From Chitinophagaceae bacterium (lineage in GTDB: Bacteria; Bacteroidota; Bacteroidia; Chitinophagales; Chitinophagaceae): a DNA stretch of 5,114 bases. The DNA lies in assembly GCA_025362915.1 (NCBI GenBank), contig JANYEU010000386.1:1-5114 (forward strand), read 5' to 3'. Below the pieces are notes generated by a model. That model made no database searches and was not told where the DNA came from. It saw only the letters and a program-made list of their open reading frames with translations. A program made the position numbers and the translations under genes. Positions 1 through 5,114 of this stretch are shown in pieces (the first letter of the stretch is position 1; every line of letters starts with the position of its first letter).

Positions 1-102
1 GCAGATCTTGCCGAGGCACTCATCAAGATTATAGAACAGTTGGAAAGTGGCAACACTCACTACGGTATCTATCATTATAGTAATAATGGCATTATATCCT
101 GG
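1..102 (+). pseudogene. rmlD: Inverted internal fragment of RmlD (dTDP-4-dehydrorhamnose reductase), C-terminal region
   Basis: Plus-strand frame 1 encodes 34 residues starting ADLAEALIKII and ending YHYSNNGIISW. This matches the substrate-domain part of RmlD, where family members typically read D-L-A-x-A-I, then G-x-Y-H-x-S-x-x-G-x-x-S-W-Y-D-F. The similarity stops after the Trp codon at 100-102. The expected Tyr-Asp-Phe is replaced by codons that are simply the antisense of the N-terminal rmlD fragment on the other strand, and the frame closes at the TAA at 160-162. The piece is open at the left edge, so the preceding part (R-T-S/A-W region onward) should lie just outside the window. It has no start codon here and cannot make an RmlD alone. 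I infer it is the displaced middle of the same gene whose N-terminus lies at 103-548, flipped by inversion or by a chimeric join. A second rmlD copy is the alternative. The family assignment of so short a piece rests on recalled motifs. Confidence 0.72.
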
Positions 103-548
103 ATTGTTTTTGGATTATTTTTTACCGCCAACTCTTCTCCCTCGCATTTGGTAAGTCCATAATAGTTTAATGGATCGGTAGCCTGATTAGGCAAGTACGG
201 CGATGTGCCATTGCCATCAAAAACATAGTCGGTAGAAATGGTGATGAGGGTGCAATCAATTTTTGCACACTCCGCCGCAATAACACCTACGCTGGTAGCA
301 TTTATGGCACGGGTAAGTTCCTTTTCAGTTTCGGCCTTATCCACCAAGGTATAGGCTCCACAATTAATAAAATACTGCGGCTTGTGTTGCTTAAAAAAGT
401 AAGGAATGGATTCTGGACTGGATAAATCCATCTCATCCTTGTCTATGAAAAGAAAATCAAATTGAAAGTTATTCAATACTTTTAATTGGGATAATTCCCA
501 ACCTAACTGACCGTTCTTTCCAGTGATAACTACTAAAGGCTTGTACAT
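75..548 (-). CDS. rmlD: dTDP-4-dehydrorhamnose reductase (RmlD), broken N-terminal fragment
   Basis: RmlD (RfbD) is a cytoplasmic SDR enzyme that reduces dTDP-4-keto-L-rhamnose to dTDP-L-rhamnose with NAD(P)H, the last step of rhamnose activation. The 157-residue frame shows the Rossmann motif GKNGQLG (10-16), the family signature NCGAYTLVDKAE (62-73), STDYVFDG (105-112) and the catalytic Tyr130-x3-Lys134 pair in YYGLTKCEGEE. The family is usually about 285-300 residues, so only about half is present. RmlD-like sequence ends near Ile149 (NNPKTI). The last eight residues, QDIMPLLL, and the TAA at 75-77 are read through the antisense of the plus-strand RmlD fragment, so true homology covers only about 103-548. 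The ATG at 548 is preceded by an A/T-rich leader with no Shine-Dalgarno sequence. The product keeps the cofactor half but lacks the substrate-binding half, so it is presumably inactive in this arrangement. Family assignment is strong; whether the break is biological or an assembly artefact is open. Confidence 0.85.
   Translation of the reverse strand: MYKPLVVITGKNGQLGWELSQLKVLNNFQFDFLFIDKDEMDLSSPESIPYFFKQHKPQYFINCGAYTLVDKAETEKELTRAINATSVGVIAAECAKIDCTLITISTDYVFDGNGTSPYLPNQATDPLNYYGLTKCEGEELAVKNNPKTIQDIMPLLL
96..104. other. Inversion or fold-back junction within rmlD
   Basis: Here the plus-strand RmlD reading (ending in TGG, Trp, at 100-102) meets the minus-strand RmlD reading (ending with the ATC Ile codon, minus strand 104-102). 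The two homologies abut with at most about 1-3 bases shared. The junction sits in ATCCTGGAT (96-104), a near-palindrome with four-base arms around a central T. The hexamer TGGATT occurs at 100-105 and again at 111-116. These short motifs could be end-joining microhomology, part of a recombination site, or chance; the partner junction is outside the window, so they cannot be compared. Confidence 0.65.
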
Positions 549-575
549 ATTTTTAATTTAAAATGTTGATTATTT

Positions 576-655
576 GTTAACCGAATTACCGCTGGCAGCT
601 AACAGGTTGTTTAAGCGCCATTATGGGTAAACGGTAATTCGGTTAACGGTTAACG
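576..655. repeat. Intergenic inverted repeat with GTTAAC-type repeat units
   Basis: The 112-base gap between the tviB-like gene and rmlD holds a perfect 16-base inverted repeat: arms 576-591 (GTTAACCGAATTACCG) and 632-647, separated by 40 bases. Inside the loop, TGGC (593-596) can pair with GCCA (617-620), giving a further short stem. The right side is a short run of related units on the plus strand: GTAAACG at 627, the 8-base GTAATTCG at 634, then GTTAACG at both 642 and 649. Neither strand shows a T-run straight after the stem, so it does not look like a standard intrinsic terminator. Its place between two co-directional genes means it would be transcribed as a hairpin. Possible roles are RNA processing, attenuation or a dispersed repeat; none is shown. 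Confidence 0.8.
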
Positions 656-660
656 AAAAA

Positions 661-1953
661 CTACAGGCTCCAATACTGCCGACTAATTATCCTGCCCCTA
701 TAAATACCTTTTATATCTGCTATCAAGGCATCTTTTTTAGTGATGGAGGCAAAGTAAGCATTATCCAAGTCAATGTAAGGTTTGTGGGGAACTATGATTA
801 TGATGGCATCATAATTTGTGGCAATGGCATCTATTAATGGGAAGCCATATTCGGCTTTCAGGGCATCAGAATTTGCTAAAGCATCCGTAACATCTACATT
901 TAGGTGATACCCTTTTAATGCTTTTACCACATCCGCCACTTTGCTGTTGCGTATGTCAGATACGTTTTCTTTAAAGGTTGCACCCATCACCAACACCTTG
1001 GCAGCCTTTACATCAGAACTATATTTAATGATATGTTGGATGATTTTCTGCGCCACATAGCTGCCCATACTATCGTTAATATACCTGCCAGCAGCAATTA
1101 TCTTTGAAGCATAACCCAATTTGGCAGCTTTGTAAGTAAGGTAATATGGGTCAACACCAATGCAATGCCCACCTACCAAGCCTGGGGAAAACTTGAGGAA
1201 GTTCCATTTGGTACCCGCAGCTTCCAGTACCTCATACGTATTGATACCCATCTTATCGAAGATGATGGATAACTCATTCATGAGGGCAATGTTTAAATCC
1301 CTTTGGGAGTTTTCTATAATCTTGGCGGCTTCTGCCACTTTGATGCTAGAAGCCTTGTGTATGCCTGCCTTTACAACCAAGGAATAGATATTGCATATTT
1401 CTTCCAAGGCTTCCTTATCGCAACCGGCAACCACTTTTATTATATTTTCGAGGGTATGTACCTTATCACCCGGATTAATTCTTTCGGGCGAATAACCCAG
1501 TTTAAAGTCAATACCCATCTTCAGACCACTAATCTTTTCTATGGTGGGCAAACAATCCTCTTCTGTACAACCGGGATAGACAGTGGATTCGAAAACAATA
1601 TAATCTCCCTGTTTAATTACTTTACCAAGCGTCTCGGAAGCCTTTTTCAATGCCCTTAAATCGGGTATGTTGTGACCATCAATGGCTGTAGGAACTGCAA
1701 CGATATAAAAAGATGCCTTTTTTAAATCTTCCAATGAGGAAGTGAAATGAATATCACAATCTTTAAAGGAATCAGCATCCAATTCATTACTGGGGTCGAT
1801 GGATTGTTGCATCAAAGCAATCCTACTTTGGTTAATATCAAAGCCAATCACGGATAAATGACGCGCAAAAGAAAGGGCTATGGGTAATCCCACATAGCCC
1901 AATCCAATTATCGCAATTTTTGTTTCCTTATTTTTAAGTGACTCGTAAAGCAT
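661..1953 (-). CDS. tviB: UDP-N-acetylhexosamine 6-dehydrogenase, TviB/WbpO type (nucleotide sugar dehydrogenase)
   Basis: Members of this family oxidise UDP-GlcNAc or UDP-GalNAc to the corresponding uronic acid with two NAD+, in the cytoplasm, for capsule or O-antigen synthesis. Counting from the ATG at 1953, the 430-residue protein has the usual family length. It shows the NAD motif GLGYVG (17-22) with Asp39 ending the second strand, ESTVYPG (122-128), YSPER (154-158), the Lys211/Asn215 pair in AKIIENSQRD, the nucleophile Cys264 in GGHCIGVDPYYL, and FKENVSDIRNSK (327-338) in the C-terminal UDP-binding domain. The runs INPGDKVHTLENIIKVVAG and EAAGTKWNFLKF favour the TviB/WbpO branch over Ugd. 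Exact substrate (GlcNAc or GalNAc) cannot be decided. The start is ambiguous: the uxs TAG (1959-1957) is followed directly by TTG (1956-1954) and ATG (1953-1951); I prefer ATG, leaving a three-base gap. This tight spacing suggests translational coupling with uxs. Confidence 0.93.
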   Translation of the reverse strand: MLYESLKNKETKIAIIGLGYVGLPIALSFARHLSVIGFDINQSRIALMQQSIDPSNELDADSFKDCDIHFTSSLEDLKKASFYIVAVPTAIDGHNIPDLRALKKASETLGKVIKQGDYIVFESTVYPGCTEEDCLPTIEKISGLKMGIDFKLGYSPERINPGDKVHTLENIIKVVAGCDKEALEEICNIYSLVVKAGIHKASSIKVAEAAKIIENSQRDLNIALMNELSIIFDKMGINTYEVLEAAGTKWNFLKFSPGLVGGHCIGVDPYYLTYKAAKLGYASKIIAAGRYINDSMGSYVAQKIIQHIIKYSSDVKAAKVLVMGATFKENVSDIRNSKVADVVKALKGYHLNVDVTDALANSDALKAEYGFPLIDAIATNYDAIIIIVPHKPYIDLDNAYFASITKKDALIADIKGIYRGRIISRQYWSL

Positions 1954-1956
1954 CAA

Positions 1957-2934
1957 CTATTTATTACTGACAAACTCTTTTGGCATCTTATTCCACTCCG
2001 TAGCAGGTAGGGATTTGAAGTATTCATACGTTTTCTTCAAACCTTCAGCACGATCTACAGTAGGTGACCAACCCAATATTTCCTGTGCCTTGGTAATATC
2101 AGGTTTACGTTGCTTAGGATCATCTTTAGGTAAGTCCTTATAAACAATTTTCACAGAAGAACCTGTTAACTTTAATACTTCTTCAGCAAAATCTTTTAGA
2201 GAGATTTCATTCGGGTTGCCAATATTTACCGGATAAGCATAATTACTTAATAACAAGCGATAGATACCTTCAACCAAATCATCTACATAGCAAAAACTAC
2301 GTGTCTGGCTACCATCACCAAAAACAGTCATGTCTTCACCACGCAATGCCTGACCGATGAAGGCTGGTAACGCCCTACCGTCATTCAACCGCATCTTGGG
2401 ACCATAAGTATTGAATATCCGGACAATTCTTATTTCCAGTCCATGGAAAGTATGGTAAGCCATAGTGATGGCTTCCTGAAAACGTTTTGCTTCGTCATAT
2501 ACACCACGTGGACCTATTGGATTTACATTACCCCAATATTCTTCCGTTTGAGGATGCACCAATGGATCTCCATAAACCTCACTTGTAGAAGCAATAAGCA
2601 TCCTTGCACCCTTCGCTTTTGCAAGCCCAAGGCAATTATGCGTACCCAGAGAACCCACTTTAAGTGTCTGGATAGGTATCTTTAAATAATCGATAGGACT
2701 GGCTGGAGAAGCAAAGTGAAGGATATAATCTATATTACCCGGAACATGAATGAACTTAGATACATCATGATTATAAAACTCGAATTGTGCCAGAGGGAAA
2801 AGATGTTCAATGTTCATCAAATCGCCCGTAATCAAATTATCCATCCCTATCACATGATAGCCTTCCTTTATAAATCTATCACACAAATGTGAACCTAGAA
2901 AACCTGCCGCACCAGTTATTAATACTCGTTTCAT
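1957..2934 (-). CDS. uxs: UDP-glucuronate decarboxylase (UDP-xylose synthase)
   Basis: Uxs is an extended SDR enzyme that converts UDP-glucuronate to UDP-xylose through a 4-keto intermediate with tightly bound NAD+. The 325-residue protein begins MKRVLITGAAGFLG, with the GxxGxxG cofactor motif at 8-14. It carries the family signatures FASPASPIDY (74-83), STSEVYGDP (116-124, including Thr117 and Glu119), the catalytic Tyr146-x3-Lys150 in GPRGVYDEAKR, RIFNTYGPKM (172-181), FGDGSQTRSFCYVDD (205-219) and Arg276 in DDPKQRKPD. These set it apart from UDP-glucose epimerase and dTDP-glucose dehydratase. The last 15 or so residues (ATEWNKMPKEFVSNK) look like a short lineage-specific tail. It lies downstream of ugd, which makes its substrate. 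The 87-base gap from ugd contains a hairpin, while the next gene starts almost at its stop. The ATG is preceded by an AT-rich TAATT with no Shine-Dalgarno sequence. Function is well supported. Confidence 0.94.
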   Translation of the reverse strand: MKRVLITGAAGFLGSHLCDRFIKEGYHVIGMDNLITGDLMNIEHLFPLAQFEFYNHDVSKFIHVPGNIDYILHFASPASPIDYLKIPIQTLKVGSLGTHNCLGLAKAKGARMLIASTSEVYGDPLVHPQTEEYWGNVNPIGPRGVYDEAKRFQEAITMAYHTFHGLEIRIVRIFNTYGPKMRLNDGRALPAFIGQALRGEDMTVFGDGSQTRSFCYVDDLVEGIYRLLLSNYAYPVNIGNPNEISLKDFAEEVLKLTGSSVKIVYKDLPKDDPKQRKPDITKAQEILGWSPTVDRAEGLKKTYEYFKSLPATEWNKMPKEFVSNK

Positions 2935-2969
2935 AATTATTTTTTAAAATAGAACATTTTGAATGATGA

Positions 2970-3019
2970 GAGTTGGTTACTAGTTTCAGATTAAACCAGT
3001 AACTTGTAACCTGAAACTC
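2970..3019. repeat. Intergenic heptad-repeat hairpin between ugd and uxs
   Basis: Positions 2976-3017 divide exactly into six 7-base units. Two face one way on the plus strand (GTTACTA at 2976, GTTTCAG at 2983). Four follow in the opposite sense (ATTAAAC at 2990, CAGTAAC at 2997, TTGTAAC at 3004, CTGAAAC at 3011), close to a GTTWCWR consensus on the minus strand. The block can fold in at least two competing ways. One is an 8-base stem of 2982-2989 with 3011-3018. The other is 2970-2980 with 3006-3011 plus 3015-3019, an 11-pair stem with a three-base bulge. No T-run follows on the minus strand near the stem, so it is not a typical terminator. Because it sits between two genes of one pathway, it would be in their shared transcript. 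It may be a dispersed repeat; its function is unknown. Confidence 0.75.
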
Positions 3020-3021
3020 CT

Positions 3022-4323
3022 TTATGGTCTACCAATGCTTACGTAATGATAGCCAGATTCTCTTATTTGATCAGCATCAAAAAGGTTACGGCCATCAAAC
3101 ATTACCTTGGCATTTAGCAATTGTTCCATAAAATCAAAATCAGGATTTCTAAACTCCGACCATTCAGTAGCTATGATTAATGCATCAGCTTTGCTCAATA
3201 CGCTGTATTGGCTCTTTCCATAAGTAATCTTATCGCCAACAACACCCCTTACATTTTCAATTGCTTCTGGATCAAATGCAGCGACCGTTGCACCTGCTTC
3301 TAACAAGGCATCTATCAGATATAATGCTGGAGCTTCACGGATATCATCGGTATTTGGTTTAAAGGCAAGACCCCATAAGGCAAAATGCTTGCCCTTCAAA
3401 TCATTATTGAAGTATGCCTTAATCTTCGGAATCAGGTGTAGTTTCTGCTTTTCATTTACATCTTCTACAGCTTTTAATATCTGAAAGTCATAACCAACCT
3501 CTTCAGAAGACTTTATCAGTGCCTGTACATCTTTAGGGAAACAGCTTCCTCCGTAACCTATTCCTGGGAAAAGGAATCGTTTGCCAATCCTATCATCACT
3601 ACCAATACCACGTCTAACCATATCTACATCAGCACCCAAACGTTCGCACAATTGGGCCACTTCATTCATAAAAGAAATCTTTGTTGCAAGGAATGAGTTA
3701 GCCGCATACTTGGTAAGTTCTGCACTCTTTTCATCCATGAATATAACAGGATTACCTTGACGGACATAAGGCGCATATAACTCGCCCATTACTTTTTTTG
3801 CCCTTTCAGAACCGGCACCAATAACAACCCTATCCGGTTTCATGAAATCGTCAACGGCAACACCCTCACGCAAAAATTCAGGGTTACTCACTACATCAAA
3901 CTCTCCTGAATAGTTTGCGGCTATTGCAGCATGAACTTTTGCAGCGGTGCCTACCGGCACTGTACTTTTATCTACTATTACCTTATAATCAGTCAGTATT
4001 TTACCCAAATGATCTGCAACACCCAATACATACTTTAAGTCTGCACTTCCATCGGCACCAGGAGGAGTAGGTAATGCCAAGAAAATTATAGCTGCATCTT
4101 GTATGCCTTCTTCTAAACTGGTTGTAAATTTTAGTCTTCCTTCATTGAGGTTACGCAAGAAAATCTTTTCTAGTCCAGGTTCATAGATGGTAATCTCCCC
4201 TTTAGAAAGTTTATCAACTTTTCTTTGATCAATATCAATGCAACAAACTTTGTTTCCTGTTTCTGCAAAACAAGTTCCTGATACTAATCCAACGTAACCA
4301 GTTCCTACAACTGCAATTTTCAT
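3022..4323 (-). CDS. ugd: UDP-glucose 6-dehydrogenase
   Basis: Ugd oxidises UDP-glucose twice with NAD+ to give UDP-glucuronate in the cytoplasm, feeding uronic-acid and pentose sugars of surface polymers. The 433-residue protein is full length. It has the N-terminal GTGYVG motif (7-12) with Asp30 and Asp32 after the second strand, STVPVGT (120-126), NPEFLREG (147-154), Lys205 and Asn209 in ELTKYAANSFLATKISFMNE, the catalytic Cys261 and Asp265 in GYGGSCFPKD, and FKPNTDDIRE (321-330) in the UDP-binding domain. It differs from the TviB-like dehydrogenase at 661-1953 in the Cys motif (GGSCFPKD against GGHCIGVD), so the two are distinct enzymes rather than duplicates. The ATG at 4323 lies 7 bases after the aminotransferase stop, which indicates one operon, and is preceded by TAATT with no Shine-Dalgarno sequence. 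The uxs gene downstream would use its product. Confidence 0.96.
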   Translation of the reverse strand: MKIAVVGTGYVGLVSGTCFAETGNKVCCIDIDQRKVDKLSKGEITIYEPGLEKIFLRNLNEGRLKFTTSLEEGIQDAAIIFLALPTPPGADGSADLKYVLGVADHLGKILTDYKVIVDKSTVPVGTAAKVHAAIAANYSGEFDVVSNPEFLREGVAVDDFMKPDRVVIGAGSERAKKVMGELYAPYVRQGNPVIFMDEKSAELTKYAANSFLATKISFMNEVAQLCERLGADVDMVRRGIGSDDRIGKRFLFPGIGYGGSCFPKDVQALIKSSEEVGYDFQILKAVEDVNEKQKLHLIPKIKAYFNNDLKGKHFALWGLAFKPNTDDIREAPALYLIDALLEAGATVAAFDPEAIENVRGVVGDKITYGKSQYSVLSKADALIIATEWSEFRNPDFDFMEQLLNAKVMFDGRNLFDADQIRESGYHYVSIGRP

Positions 4324-4330
4324 AATTAGT

Positions 4331-5114
4331 TTATTTTTTGAAGTTTAATAATCCCGTAGTGATGTATTCTAATTGTTCAATTTCTAATTCTGTATGGATA
4401 GGTAATGATATAACCCTTTCAGTCAGCCAATCTGTAATGGGTAAATCAACAGCATTTAGACCAAATCCTTCAAACATTTTTTGTTTATGCCCAGGTACCG
4501 GATAATAAATCATATTAGGTATTCCTTTACCTGTTAGATAGCTACTCAATTCATCCCTGTTAACCCCATTTAATAATAATGTATATTGATGGTAAACGTG
4601 GGTGGTATAAGGTGCAACATAAGGGGTGGTTATCCAATCTATCCCTGCAAAAGCATTGTTATAAAATGCCGCTGCCGATTGACGTGCTGCATTATAATTA
4701 TCCAATTGCTTAAGTTTTACATTCAATATTGCTGCTTGAATTGCATCCAATCTTGAATTACAGCCAACCAACTCATGTAGGTAGCGCACTTTCTGACCGT
4801 GATTGGCTGTCATCTTCAATCTCTCTGCCAATGCATCATCATTGGTAAAGATGGCACCACCATCACCATATGCGCCTAAGTTTTTGCTAGGGTAAAAAGA
4901 AGTACATCCCACGTGCCCAATGCTACCGGTTTTCTTCGCTGTACCATCACTAAAAGTATAATCGCTGCCAATTGCCTGTGCATTATCTTCTATTACAAAT
5001 AGGTTATACTCCTTTGCAATAGCCATTATCTCTTCCATTGGTGCAGCATGACCATATAGGTGAACAGGAACAATCGCTTTTGTTTTTGGGGTGATTGCTT
5101 TTCTGATTGCCTCT
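4331..5114 (-). CDS. DegT/DnrJ/EryC1/StrS-family sugar aminotransferase, partial (N-terminus beyond window)
   Basis: PLP-dependent enzymes of this family transfer an amino group to a keto-sugar nucleotide, usually from glutamate. The frame stays open to the right edge: 25 codons precede the internal ATG at 5038 (reading AITPKTKAIVPVHLYGHAAP), so that ATG is not the true start. About 260 codons are in view against a family length of about 365-385, so roughly 110-125 N-terminal residues are missing. Visible motifs are VIEDNAQAIG (Asp codon 4987-4985 for the pyridine nitrogen, Gln codon 4978-4976), SFYPSKNLGAYGDGGAIFTND with the Schiff-base Lys at 4885-4883, HGQKVRY, and NSRLDAIQAAIL. The CTSFYPSKNLGAYGDGGA form resembles WbpE/WlbE-type UDP-3-keto-uronate aminotransferases more than FdtB/QdtB types, but this is recalled resemblance and the substrate is not settled. 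It is tightly followed by ugd. It ends LLNFKK with TAA at 4333-4331. Confidence 0.92.
   Translation of the reverse strand, partial: EAIRKAITPKTKAIVPVHLYGHAAPMEEIMAIAKEYNLFVIEDNAQAIGSDYTFSDGTAKKTGSIGHVGCTSFYPSKNLGAYGDGGAIFTNDDALAERLKMTANHGQKVRYLHELVGCNSRLDAIQAAILNVKLKQLDNYNAARQSAAAFYNNAFAGIDWITTPYVAPYTTHVYHQYTLLLNGVNRDELSSYLTGKGIPNMIYYPVPGHKQKMFEGFGLNAVDLPITDWLTERVISLPIHTELEIEQLEYITTGLLNFKK

Noticed and set aside
103..162. Plus-strand continuation of the RmlD fragment to the TAA at 160-162 as a real fusion protein end
   Set aside because: These codons are exactly the antisense of the conserved N-terminal RmlD region, so they are a by-product of the junction.
549..660. Intrinsic terminator after the tviB-like gene
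   Set aside because: The stem is strong, but no T-run follows it on the minus strand (AAATAATC comes next), and the loop is 40 bases.
1160..1659. Two overlapping plus-strand open frames (1160-1387 and 1303-1659)
   Set aside because: They lie wholly inside the well-supported tviB-like gene on the other strand and show no recognisable protein features; they are antisense shadows.
2443..2685. Plus-strand open frame of 80 codons
   Set aside because: It is antisense to conserved uxs motifs and has no family resemblance of its own.
2935..2975. Bacteroidota-type promoter (TAnnTTTG with TTTG near -33) before uxs
   Set aside because: Only a weak TATTTTA-like string is present and no acceptable upstream box; not supportable.
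4331..5038. Aminotransferase starting at the ATG at 5038
   Set aside because: Conserved DegT-family sequence continues upstream in the same frame to the window edge, so this is an internal methionine.

Overview
The window looks like part of a surface-polysaccharide (capsule, exopolysaccharide or O-antigen) precursor locus from a member of the Bacteroidota. The AT-rich DNA, the lack of Shine-Dalgarno sequences before most starts (ugd and uxs share the AT-rich context TAATTATG) and the flavour of the proteins all point that way. A Chitinophagaceae/Sphingobacteriia-like source is my inference, not a demonstrated assignment.

All complete genes lie on the minus strand and read from right to left. 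In transcription order they are: a DegT/DnrJ/EryC1/StrS-family PLP aminotransferase that runs off the right edge (4331-5114); UDP-glucose 6-dehydrogenase Ugd (3022-4323), 7 bases later; an 87-base gap holding a heptad-repeat hairpin; UDP-glucuronate decarboxylase Uxs (1957-2934); a TviB/WbpO-type UDP-N-acetylhexosamine dehydrogenase (661-1953), whose start almost touches the uxs stop; a 112-base gap holding a second, larger hairpin; and the N-terminal half of dTDP-4-dehydrorhamnose reductase RmlD (to 548). No stretch longer than 300 bases lacks a gene. No promoter for the gene series can be recognised here.

Together the genes would make activated sugars: Ugd converts UDP-glucose to UDP-glucuronate, Uxs decarboxylates that to UDP-xylose, the TviB-like enzyme oxidises UDP-GlcNAc or UDP-GalNAc to the uronate, the aminotransferase would aminate a keto-sugar nucleotide, and RmlD would complete dTDP-L-rhamnose. 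No glycosyltransferase, flippase or polymerase gene is seen in the window.

The most unusual point is at the left edge. RmlD is broken near codon 149, and the sequence immediately beyond the break is a later part of RmlD in the opposite orientation (plus strand 1-102). This is the pattern expected of an intragenic inversion of roughly 0.2 kb, or of a fold-back assembly or library chimera. The second notable point is that both longer intergenic gaps carry inverted-repeat elements built from GTTAAC- or GTTWC-like units with a period of about 7 bases.
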